Shown: positions 35,888 to 42,978 of the stretch, piece by piece
Layout of the letters: each line of letters starts with the position of its first letter
Position numbering within the stretch: position 1 is the first letter of the stretch
Assembly (NCBI RefSeq): GCF_014636865.1
Contig: NZ_BMER01000002.1
Span: 618,292-682,291, forward strand
Direction: 5' to 3'
Source of the DNA: Parapedobacter pyrenivorans
Lineage (GTDB): Bacteria > Bacteroidota > Bacteroidia > Sphingobacteriales > Sphingobacteriaceae
Length of the DNA: 64,000 nucleotides
Notes under the pieces: model-generated
Told to the model about the DNA's origin: nothing
The model's database searches: none
Seen by the model: only the letters and a program-made list of their open reading frames with translations
Made by a program: the position numbers and the translations under genes

Positions 35888-36676
35888 TTATCTTTCAAAA
35901 GGCTTTCCAAAGGACGTAACTAATCCACCGTCCACGTAAATAAGCTGTCCGTTGATAAAATCCGACGCAGCGGAGGCAAGGAAAATTGCCGTCCCGACTA
36001 AATCCTCGGGGGTTCCCCACCTGCCGGCTGGTGTTCTGCTAATGATGTAGTCATTCAGCGGGTTGCCCGGTTTACGATAATCGGTATTTATAGGTGTCGC
36101 AATATATCCGGGGCCTATACCATTTACCTGGATATTATAGGGGGCCCATTCGGTAGCCAGATTCCGGGTAAGCATTTTCAGCCCGCCCTTTGCAGCGGAG
36201 TAGGCTACCACACTATCCCGCCCCAACTCACTCATCAGCGAGCAGATATTGATAATTTTCCCACTTCTCCGCCCAATCATATATTGCCCTACGTATTTTG
36301 ACATCAAAAATGGGGCAGTTAGATCAGTAAGGATGACGTCATGCCAATCCTGCTCTTCGAGGGATTCTGCCGGGCCCCGGCGGATGATTCCGGCATTGTT
36401 TACCAAAATATCAATAGGCCCATGCTGCTTCTCAATATCAGAAATCGCATCCTTGATCTGACGGGCATCCGTAATGTCGAAAAGCACACCAACAGCTGCC
36501 AATCCAGCCTGTTCAAAGGACACCAATGCTTCATCCAGCTTTTCCCGTTTTCTGGCATTGATGACAACCATTGCACCCGCCTGCGCCAAACCACGCGCTA
36601 TGGAAAATCCGATTCCTTGCGTACCCCCGGTCACCAATACACGCTTACCCTGCAACTTGAATAATGATAATGACAT
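35888..36676 (-). CDS. SDR-family oxidoreductase, gluconate 5-dehydrogenase / sugar dehydrogenase-like
   Basis: 262 residues. Classical SDR: cofactor motif TGGTQGIGFSIARGLAQAG (about 17-35), NNAG structural motif (VNNAGIIRRGPAES), active-site Ser in NICSLMSELGR and YSAAKGG (Tyr-x-x-x-Lys). An Arg-Lys-Arg cluster after beta-2 (NARKREKL) suggests NADP preference. Sequence resembles IdnO/KduD-type enzymes that reduce keto-gluconates, but the same SDR group includes aldose 1-dehydrogenases. First gene of the operon continuing to the TIM barrels and MFS carrier; element C and a TACTTTTG -7 box lie upstream. It could form the aldonate or interconvert keto-acids. Confidence 0.82.
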   Translation of the reverse strand: MSLSLFKLQGKRVLVTGGTQGIGFSIARGLAQAGAMVVINARKREKLDEALVSFEQAGLAAVGVLFDITDARQIKDAISDIEKQHGPIDILVNNAGIIRRGPAESLEEQDWHDVILTDLTAPFLMSKYVGQYMIGRRSGKIINICSLMSELGRDSVVAYSAAKGGLKMLTRNLATEWAPYNIQVNGIGPGYIATPINTDYRKPGNPLNDYIISRTPAGRWGTPEDLVGTAIFLASAASDFINGQLIYVDGGLVTSFGKPFER

Positions 36677-36711
36677 AAATCAGGTTTATAATATCAATTA
36701 CATTGTCAAAA

Positions 36712-36779
36712 CAAAAGTAGAAGCTAGGTATGCGTGCTCCCTAAAGGGGATTTGCAACTGCTTAAATTATTTTAGCTAA
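36712..36779 (-). promoter_or_regulatory. Promoter and conserved element C upstream of the SDR operon
   Basis: Minus-strand TACTTTTG (plus 36712-36719) matches the Bacteroidota -7 consensus TAnnTTTG, 35 bp before the SDR start. No TTTG -33 box is seen. Instead, element C (plus 36741-36776) begins 21 bp further upstream: CTAAAGGGGATTTGCA and then TAAATTATTTTAGC, keeping the same spacing between halves as elements A and B. It overlaps the stop codon of the upstream AraC gene (36772). Reads as an activator-dependent promoter. Confidence 0.65.
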
Positions 36780-37665
36780 TATTGGGCAGTCGCATAGGTT
36801 TCAAATGTACCGACTGGTACTGGCTGGGGGTGAGCCCGACGATTTTCTTGAATTGGTTGTTGAAATGCGGGAAATTGTTGAAACCGGTTTCAAAGCACAC
36901 CTGCGAAATACTCAATTGATCGTCGATGAGTAGTTTGCATGCATTACCGATTTTTATTTCATTGAGAAATTGCGTGTAGGTTTTATTGGTCCGGGATTTG
37001 AAATAACGGCAAAAGGCGGTCACACTCATATTGGCCACGGAAGATACTTCTTCCAATGTCGGATTTTCGACATAATGGTCCATAATATACTGGTACACCC
37101 TGTTCATGCGCTCACAATCATCCTCATCAACGTATCGCGCAAATGAATCACTCGACAAACATTCATATTCACCCGTGCTCGCCATGATTTTCAGGATTGT
37201 CAGCAAATCAATGATTTTGTCAGCCCCGTCTTTATGGTCATCAAACCGTTGGATATGGTGCTTCAATTTTTCCTTGGTGGCGCCTTTGAATTTAATCCCT
37301 TTCTTGGATTGGTGCAGCAGTCTCCGGATCAGGGCCATATCGGGAATGTTCCAAAAGTCTTTACCAAGGAAGTCTTCTTTGAAATAAACCACGATCGCTT
37401 TCGAGCGCAATATCGAATCTTTGCGGTAATAATCGGGATCACTCCGGTATAAATGCGGAATATTAGCACCGTAAAAAACCAAATCTCCCGACCGAAATCG
37501 CTGCATACTATCACCAACAAACCGCATACCCGTACCTTCTTGCACCAGCATGATTTCGTAATCGGGATGGAAATGCCAGGAAGGAAAAAAATACGGTTCG
37601 TCCACTGACATAATCTGGAAGGATTTGTCTTTCTGCGTGTTGACTATTTTTAACAACGGCTTCAT
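36772..37665 (-). CDS. AraC-family transcriptional regulator (cupin sensor, HTH C-terminus)
   Basis: Start set at the ATG at 37665 (MKPLLKIV), which aligns with the start of its paralogue at 37841; the frame extends to 37713. About 297 residues. An AraC-type cupin sensor comes first (SFQIMSVDEPYFFPSWHFHP, RFVGDSMQRFRSGDLVFYG, ANIPHLYRSD), and a double helix-turn-helix last (LEEVSSVANMSVTAFCRYFK; ISQVCFETGFNNFPHFNNQF; GLTPSQYQ). It presumably binds a sugar or sugar acid and activates the surrounding operons. A TATATTTG -7 box (plus 37733-37740) lies upstream. Confidence 0.92.
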   Translation of the reverse strand: MKPLLKIVNTQKDKSFQIMSVDEPYFFPSWHFHPDYEIMLVQEGTGMRFVGDSMQRFRSGDLVFYGANIPHLYRSDPDYYRKDSILRSKAIVVYFKEDFLGKDFWNIPDMALIRRLLHQSKKGIKFKGATKEKLKHHIQRFDDHKDGADKIIDLLTILKIMASTGEYECLSSDSFARYVDEDDCERMNRVYQYIMDHYVENPTLEEVSSVANMSVTAFCRYFKSRTNKTYTQFLNEIKIGNACKLLIDDQLSISQVCFETGFNNFPHFNNQFKKIVGLTPSQYQSVHLKPMRLPNIS

Positions 37666-37732
37666 GGCATGGTCATTAATGACTAAGCGTATTACAGGTG
37701 GTACAATTGGCAAAAAACAATAAAGTTTTATA

Positions 37733-37780
37733 CAAATATATTATTTTTCCCAAATTCACCGCCTAAAGTAGATTAGCAAT
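37733..37780. promoter_or_regulatory. Intergenic operator D and -7 box between the divergent AraC genes
   Basis: Minus-strand TATATTTG at 37733-37740 fits TAnnTTTG for the leftward AraC gene. Plus-strand CCTAAAGTAGATTAGCAA (37762-37779) matches the second half of element B (CTAAAGTATCTTAGCAA) with two substitutions, 21 bp upstream of that box. It lies 60 bp before the rightward AraC start. Suggests autoregulation. Confidence 0.55.
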
Positions 37781-37840
37781 CGTATAAACTTTCTTATCAA
37801 GTAGCCTGCGGTAAGGAATATTCACCCTTATCTTTATGCC

Positions 37841-38719
37841 ATGAAACCCATCCTCCGAAAAATAGACCCCGGTACTGATTACTCCTTCAGTGTACGTCAA
37901 GATATCCATCCTTATCTGTATAATCGCTGGCACTACCACCCCGAAGTAGAACTTACTTTTATACGCAAGGGCAACGGTATCCGCCTGGTTGGCGACAGCA
38001 TGCAACCTTTTGAAGACGGTGACCTTGTACTGCTGGGAGCAAATGTTCCCCATTTATGGCGCAGTGATTCCAGTTACTTCAAAGAGTCCTCGAAGTTGAC
38101 CATCGAGGCCATTGCCATCCATTTCAAAGTTGATTTTTGGGGCGACTTCTTCTTAGCATTGCCTGAAATGACACCGATAAAGAAGTTGCTTGAAGGGGCA
38201 CAACGCGGTATGCGGATTACCGGCCGTACGCATGCCTTGGTGGCAGCAAAGATGGAAGAGATTATCCATATGCAGGGTGTGGCGCGGATTGAACAACTAC
38301 TTCATATGCTGAATCTCATCGCGCTACCGGGCGAATGTGAACCCCTTTCCAGTACAGGGTTCGTCCAAACATACAACGCCAACAACACCGATCGCATCGA
38401 CCAGATTTTCAACTATACCTTCACTCACTTTAGAGAACCGATGTCTATTGAAAAAGTGGCCGGGGCTGTGAACCTAAGTCCACATTCATTCTGCAGGTAT
38501 TTCAAGACCCGTACATTGAAAACCTATTGGCAGTTCCTATTGGAAGTGCGCATAGGATACGCCTGCAAACTATTGATTGAAAATAAATGGAACATCTCCG
38601 AGGTCGCCTTTACATCCGGATTCAGTAATCTATCCAATTTCAACCGACAGTTCAAAGCGGTCATGCAATTGACCCCAATACAATATGTAAAAGCATATAC
38701 CACCAACCCTCAGTTATAG
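37841..38719 (+). CDS. AraC-family transcriptional regulator, paralogue of the divergent neighbour
   Basis: 292 residues. Cupin sensor with NRWHYHPEVELTFIRKGNG, RLVGDSMQPFEDGDLVLLG and ANVPHLWRSDSSYF; C-terminal AraC HTH pair with MSIEKVAGAVNLSPHSFCRY and FTSGFSNLSNFNRQFK followed by LTPIQYVKAY. It is collinear with the regulator at 36772-37665 over its full length and clearly paralogous, so the pair arose by duplication and probably senses two related ligands or works as activator and modulator. Its 3' end overlaps the convergent FAH gene by 10 bp (38710-38719). Confidence 0.92.
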   Translation: MKPILRKIDPGTDYSFSVRQDIHPYLYNRWHYHPEVELTFIRKGNGIRLVGDSMQPFEDGDLVLLGANVPHLWRSDSSYFKESSKLTIEAIAIHFKVDFWGDFFLALPEMTPIKKLLEGAQRGMRITGRTHALVAAKMEEIIHMQGVARIEQLLHMLNLIALPGECEPLSSTGFVQTYNANNTDRIDQIFNYTFTHFREPMSIEKVAGAVNLSPHSFCRYFKTRTLKTYWQFLLEVRIGYACKLLIENKWNISEVAFTSGFSNLSNFNRQFKAVMQLTPIQYVKAYTTNPQL

Positions 38720-39555
38720 CCAACGGTATTACTCAGCGTACCAATAGGCTCGATGGTAATATTCACCTCATCATCAGGTGCCAACGTAAAATCGTTGGCA
38801 GGAACCAAGCACGTACCTGTCATCAGGTAACTTCCATAGACAAACCGGCATTCACGGTACAGGTAACCTGCCAATTCCTCCAAAGAACGTTTAATACGGC
38901 TAATTTTTACGGAATCGCTAAACATGAGGTTTCCCGCTCTCGAAATCTGCATGGAAATGGTTGTTTCCGGATCAATAGTCGATTCCGGCACATACAGGCA
39001 GGGGCCTAATGCGGCACTACGGTCGTACACCTTTGCCTGCGGGAGATACAGCGCGTTCTCACCTTCTATGCTGCGCGAACTCATATCGTTTCCTATCGTA
39101 TATCCTTGGATGATCCCGTGCGAATTAATAAAAAGTGTCAGTTCGGGTTCGGGCACATCCCACATCGAGTCCTTGCGGATGCTTACTGCCCCCCCGTGCC
39201 CGACGACCCGGTTCGGCGTTGCCTTGAAAAATAATTCCGGTCTCTCAGCATGATACACCTTGTCGTATAAGTCTGCCCCGCCCGATTCCTTCGCTTCTTC
39301 CATCCGTGCTTCCATGCTTCGAAAATAGGTTACGCCTGCTGCCCATACCTCCTGGTTACCGATCGGCGGCAATAATTCATTGGCAATCCAGCGTTCTGCT
39401 TCCTGCATTCCTACCTCCAGCATCGATTTTAATGATGCGCTCAGATAGCCATATAGCGAATCGCGGTTAACGAGTTGATCCCAATCCTGATCGATCCGAT
39501 AATATCCGTCGGCTACATGGAGCAGGGTACCCTGCGTTGTTTTATATAATTTCAT
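38710..39555 (-). CDS. FAH-family 2-keto-3-deoxy-pentonate dehydratase (KdaD/XylX-like)
   Basis: 281 residues. Fumarylacetoacetate-hydrolase fold at about 70-281. The segment QEVWAAGVTYFRSMEARM, then DLYDKVYHAERPELFFKA, WDVPEPELTLFIN and NDMSSRSIEGENALYLPQ is the pattern of the sugar-acid branch: 2-keto-3-deoxy-D-arabinonate dehydratase of Sulfolobus and XylX of Caulobacter. The EPE acidic pair and the following acid/lysine supply the Mg2+ site. These enzymes convert 2-keto-3-deoxy-pentonate to alpha-ketoglutarate semialdehyde. It is the third gene after an ALDH and a UxaA-type dehydratase, exactly the neighbouring steps. Stereospecificity (arabinonate or xylonate) cannot be told from the sequence. 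Confidence 0.85.
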   Translation of the reverse strand: MKLYKTTQGTLLHVADGYYRIDQDWDQLVNRDSLYGYLSASLKSMLEVGMQEAERWIANELLPPIGNQEVWAAGVTYFRSMEARMEEAKESGGADLYDKVYHAERPELFFKATPNRVVGHGGAVSIRKDSMWDVPEPELTLFINSHGIIQGYTIGNDMSSRSIEGENALYLPQAKVYDRSAALGPCLYVPESTIDPETTISMQISRAGNLMFSDSVKISRIKRSLEELAGYLYRECRFVYGSYLMTGTCLVPANDFTLAPDDEVNITIEPIGTLSNTVGYN

Positions 39556-39589
39556 AGATTATAAATTTACTAGGTGGTTATACATGATG

Positions 39590-41242
39590 TTAAAGCGAGA
39601 TACCCCGCTTCCACGGGATGAAATCATCGTGCCCCCCTGCTTCTGCCTTGGCAATCACCTCGCCACTGGCCACTCGGATGACATATTCCAATATCCGTTC
39701 GCCAGCTTCTTCGATCGATTCTTCCCCTCGGATTATGGTTCCGGCATCCAAATCGATGATATCTTCCATTTTTTCATAAAGTAGCGTATTCGTCGAAACC
39801 TTTACAACGGGTGTTATGGGGTTCCCCGTTGGCGTGCCCAATCCAGTGGTGAACACCACCACTGTTGCACCGGACCCCACTTCAGCGGTAGTGGATTCGA
39901 TATCGCTTCCGGGTGTACAGAGCAACGTTAATCCCGGTTTGGCTACCTTTTCGGGATAATCTAATACGTCCGCTACGGGTGATGTTCCGCCTTTTTTGGC
40001 GGCACCCGCAGATTTAATGGCATCGGTAATCAGGCCATCGCGGATGTTACCCGCAGACGGGTTGGAGTCAAATCCCGAGCCCACCGCCTCTGCCCTGTGC
40101 TGGTACGTCTTCATCAGGTTAACAAATCTTTCCGCCGTTTCCTCATCCACGCACCGGTCACTAAGCTCCTGCTCCACGCCGCAGAGCTCGGGGAATTCCG
40201 AAAGCACGACCGATGCACCTAGGGTTACCAATATATCAGAAGCATAACCCAGTGCAGGATTGGCCGAAATACCTGAAAATCCATCCGATCCCCCACACTC
40301 CAAGCCAAGGCAGAGCTGGTCGATCGGTGCCGGCTGCCGCTTACATTGATTAGCCATAACTAGCCCATCAAAGGTCTTGGTGATGGCTTCGTGCAGTAGG
40401 TCCGCCTCGTTGCCGACACGCTGCTGCTCCAGCAGATACAAAGGTTTGGTGAATTTCGCATCACGGCATGCGATTTCTGCTTCAAGCAATGGAATCTGCG
40501 CATTCTGGCACCCGAGACTCAACACGGTTGCCCCCGCCACATTCGGATGGGTGACGTAGCCCGCGAGCAGGCCGCAGAGGGTCTTGGCATCATCTTTTGT
40601 CCCTCCACAGCCAAGGGTGTGGGTCAGCAATTTGATACCGTCAACATGCTCGAACAATTTGTCCGGCAAACCAGTTGGCGCAGATGGATCTACCGAAGAT
40701 GAGACGACATCTCCCGGCTCACCGGAGCGATGCTGCCGTTTCAACGCACGGACCAAGCCGCTATACGGAGATACTTCGTGCTGATAACCCAATTCCTTGA
40801 CAAGGGTTTCGTGGATGATACTCACGTTCTTATTTTCACAGAAAACCAATGGGATGACTAACCAATAATTTTTGGTCCCTACCGATCCATCAGCTCGATG
40901 ATAGCCTAGGAATGTCCTATCCTTCCATTTTGACACGTCTGGCCGTGTCCAGTCGGTCTTCCGTTGGCTCACACGATACTCCCCGGAAGCATGGCGGATG
41001 TTTGAAGTGGAGATCAATTCGCCTTTACGGATCGGAACAACGGCCATACCTACAAGTACACCATACATGATGATATCCGTACCCACTTCAAAATCCTGGA
41101 TAGCATATTTATGCTTAGCCGGTACGTCATCCATCAGGGTGATGCGCGTGCTCCCTGTTCCTATCCATTCACCAACTGATAAATCTGTCAACGCGACCTC
41201 CACGTTATCGTGTGGATGTATCCGTAACGATCTTATAGCCAT
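39590..41242 (-). CDS. UxaA-family sugar-acid dehydratase (altronate/galactarate dehydratase-like)
   Basis: 550 residues. An N-terminal SAF domain (about 10-95) is fused to the D-galactarate dehydratase/altronate hydrolase core (about 110-540), with THTLGCGGTKDDAKT, LSLGCQNAQIP and the highly conserved LECGGSDGFSGISANPALG. Conserved cysteines and His for the Fe/Mn site lie in these motifs. Classical members remove water from D-altronate or galactarate at C2/C3 to give a 2-keto-3-deoxy acid. Here it sits 9 bp after the alpha-ketoglutarate-semialdehyde dehydrogenase gene and 34 bp before the FAH dehydratase, so a pentonate is the more coherent substrate than altronate. No KDG kinase or aldolase is present nearby. 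Confidence 0.85.
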   Translation of the reverse strand: MAIRSLRIHPHDNVEVALTDLSVGEWIGTGSTRITLMDDVPAKHKYAIQDFEVGTDIIMYGVLVGMAVVPIRKGELISTSNIRHASGEYRVSQRKTDWTRPDVSKWKDRTFLGYHRADGSVGTKNYWLVIPLVFCENKNVSIIHETLVKELGYQHEVSPYSGLVRALKRQHRSGEPGDVVSSSVDPSAPTGLPDKLFEHVDGIKLLTHTLGCGGTKDDAKTLCGLLAGYVTHPNVAGATVLSLGCQNAQIPLLEAEIACRDAKFTKPLYLLEQQRVGNEADLLHEAITKTFDGLVMANQCKRQPAPIDQLCLGLECGGSDGFSGISANPALGYASDILVTLGASVVLSEFPELCGVEQELSDRCVDEETAERFVNLMKTYQHRAEAVGSGFDSNPSAGNIRDGLITDAIKSAGAAKKGGTSPVADVLDYPEKVAKPGLTLLCTPGSDIESTTAEVGSGATVVVFTTGLGTPTGNPITPVVKVSTNTLLYEKMEDIIDLDAGTIIRGEESIEEAGERILEYVIRVASGEVIAKAEAGGHDDFIPWKRGISL

Positions 41243-41251
41243 CTTTATTTC

Positions 41252-42763
41252 TTAAAGCGATTTTTTGGTCAATTCCCCATCAACTTTCCGCCATATATCA
41301 GATCCGTTATCACCCCTTAGTTCCACGGGCAGTAATTTTTCCGGATAATTCTGGAAGCTCACAGGTCGTGTAAAGCGATAGATGGCTTGCGTGCCCACAG
41401 ATGTACTGCGGGCATCCGTAGTAGCCGGAAAGGGCCCGCCGTGGACCATCGCATGGCAAACTTCCACGCCCGTAGGAGCTCCGTTTATCATTAATCTGCC
41501 CGCCTTGCGCTCCAATATCCGGAATAACGGAGAGAACGACTCGATATCGTCATCAGTACACCAAACTCCTGCAGTAAGCTGCCCATCCAACATGTTCGCG
41601 ATTTCGAGCAACTCCGCATTATCTTCCGCGATAACGTGGATGGATGCCGGACCAAAATACTCTTCCCGTAATGCACTGTTACGAAGAAAATCCGTGCCCC
41701 TTACACGGAAAGCAATCGGCACGGCAGTATCGGACAATAGCTTATCCGTTTTCCCTTCGGCTAATATGCTGAGCTCGCCGATGGACTTCAAATGCTTTAT
41801 ACCTGCCGAGTAGGCATCGTATATCCCCGGTGTCAACATGGTATGGCACGTTTGTTCGGCCAGTTGCTTACCATAAGCTGCCAGGAACTGCTCCGTCTCC
41901 GGCGACTGCAGCATGACCATCAGCCCCGGGTTTGTACAAAACTGGCCTGCGCCCATCGTATTGGAGGCCACTAGGCCAGCGGCCGTTGCATCCGCGTGGT
42001 GTTTCAGTCGGTCGGGCAACAGAAAAACAGGATTTATACTACCCATTTCCGCGTATACCGGAATGGGAACAGGCCTCCGCACCGCCGCGTCGTATAGCGC
42101 TTTGCCACCAGAAAAGGAACCGGTAAAGGCAACCGCTGTTACCGACGGGTGGGTGATTACCTGTATACTCACTTCCCGGGTTACCACCAGCGCGGCGAAG
42201 ACCCCATTCGGCATGTTCATTTGGCCAGCTGCCCGTTCGATACAACCGCTCACCAATACAGATGTTTCCGGATGTGCGGAATGTGCCTTATATAGCACCG
42301 GACAGCCCGCCGCCAAAGCCGATATCGTATCACCTCCGGCTACTGAAAACGCAAACGGGAAATTGCTCGCTCCAAAAACACAGACCGGACCGATGGGCAA
42401 TTGCATTTGTCGGATATCCGGTTTGGGCACAGGCGTGCGTTGCGGATTTGCGGTATCGATGATGGCATTCACCCACGATCCTTCTTCCAGCACTGCCGCG
42501 AATAAGTTAATCTGATTGATTGTCCGATCAATCTCTCCGTTGAGGCGCCCTTCGGGGAGATGTGTCTCCCGATGGCTGGTCTCAACGAGATCAGCTCGGA
42601 TTGCACCAATTTCACGGGCGATTTGTCGCAGGAAATTAGCACGGCGAGACTTGGGGCACAGTCGATAGGCCTCGAACGCATTTGCTGCTTGCTTAATGTA
42701 TTTCTCGACTTCGCCCCATTCCATTGTGGTACGGGCTGTCTCCTTCAAAGGTTTATCCGTCAT
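41252..42763 (-). CDS. Alpha-ketoglutarate semialdehyde (2,5-dioxovalerate) dehydrogenase, ALDH family
   Basis: About 503 residues from the ATG at 42763 (MTDKPLKE); the frame continues upstream to 42856 but those 31 residues look non-coding. Family hallmarks of the NADP-type KGSADH group: GPVCVFGASNFPFAFSVAGG, AGCPVLYKAHSAHPETS, FTGSFSGGKALYDAA, catalytic Glu in YAEMGSINPVFLLP and nucleophile Cys in GAGQFCTNPG. It oxidises 2,5-dioxopentanoate to alpha-ketoglutarate, the last step of Weimberg-type pentose and aldarate pathways. First gene of the ALDH-UxaA-FAH operon. An imperfect -7 box AACTTTTG lies about 20 bp upstream of the start. Confidence 0.87.
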   Translation of the reverse strand: MTDKPLKETARTTMEWGEVEKYIKQAANAFEAYRLCPKSRRANFLRQIAREIGAIRADLVETSHRETHLPEGRLNGEIDRTINQINLFAAVLEEGSWVNAIIDTANPQRTPVPKPDIRQMQLPIGPVCVFGASNFPFAFSVAGGDTISALAAGCPVLYKAHSAHPETSVLVSGCIERAAGQMNMPNGVFAALVVTREVSIQVITHPSVTAVAFTGSFSGGKALYDAAVRRPVPIPVYAEMGSINPVFLLPDRLKHHADATAAGLVASNTMGAGQFCTNPGLMVMLQSPETEQFLAAYGKQLAEQTCHTMLTPGIYDAYSAGIKHLKSIGELSILAEGKTDKLLSDTAVPIAFRVRGTDFLRNSALREEYFGPASIHVIAEDNAELLEIANMLDGQLTAGVWCTDDDIESFSPLFRILERKAGRLMINGAPTGVEVCHAMVHGGPFPATTDARSTSVGTQAIYRFTRPVSFQNYPEKLLPVELRGDNGSDIWRKVDGELTKKSL

Positions 42764-42801
42764 TAGCGTATCCCTATAGGTTTTTTCAAAAGTTACAACA
42801 A

Positions 42802-42847
42802 AATAAGCTAACAATCTAGTGGTTTTCCAACAAATTGTTAGCTTATT
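42802..42847 (-). terminator. Stem-loop in the gap between the GH78 and ALDH genes
   Basis: Perfect 14-bp inverted repeat AATAAGCTAACAAT/ATTGTTAGCTTATT with an 18-nt loop. It lies 132 bp past the GH78 stop and 39 bp before the ALDH start. It could end the GH78 transcript or be an AT-rich operator palindrome. Confidence 0.45.
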
Positions 42848-42978
42848 CTGATACAATATTGGCTTAAGGGACTGCTGTCAATGAGGGGGTCTTTATTTAG
42901 ATGCGATATTCAGCCATTTTCATGTTTCTTTGTTCGCTATATTGGATGAGGAGTTTAAACCATGCATTGTCTCGAACA

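Noticed and set aside
39590-41242. Reading the UxaA gene as a plain altronate dehydratase of hexuronate catabolism
   Set aside because: Neither UxaB/UxaC nor KDG kinase/KDPG aldolase is in the window, while the two genes co-transcribed with it act on C5 acids. Kept as an alternative only.
41913-42515. 200-residue plus-strand frame antisense to the ALDH gene
   Set aside because: The minus strand carries all ALDH catalytic motifs; this frame has none.
42861-42878. Possible fifth copy of the AraC-type element upstream of the ALDH operon (GGCTTAAGGGACTGCTG)
   Set aside because: Only scattered bases match the core and the TAAAxTATyTTA half is absent, so I did not count it.
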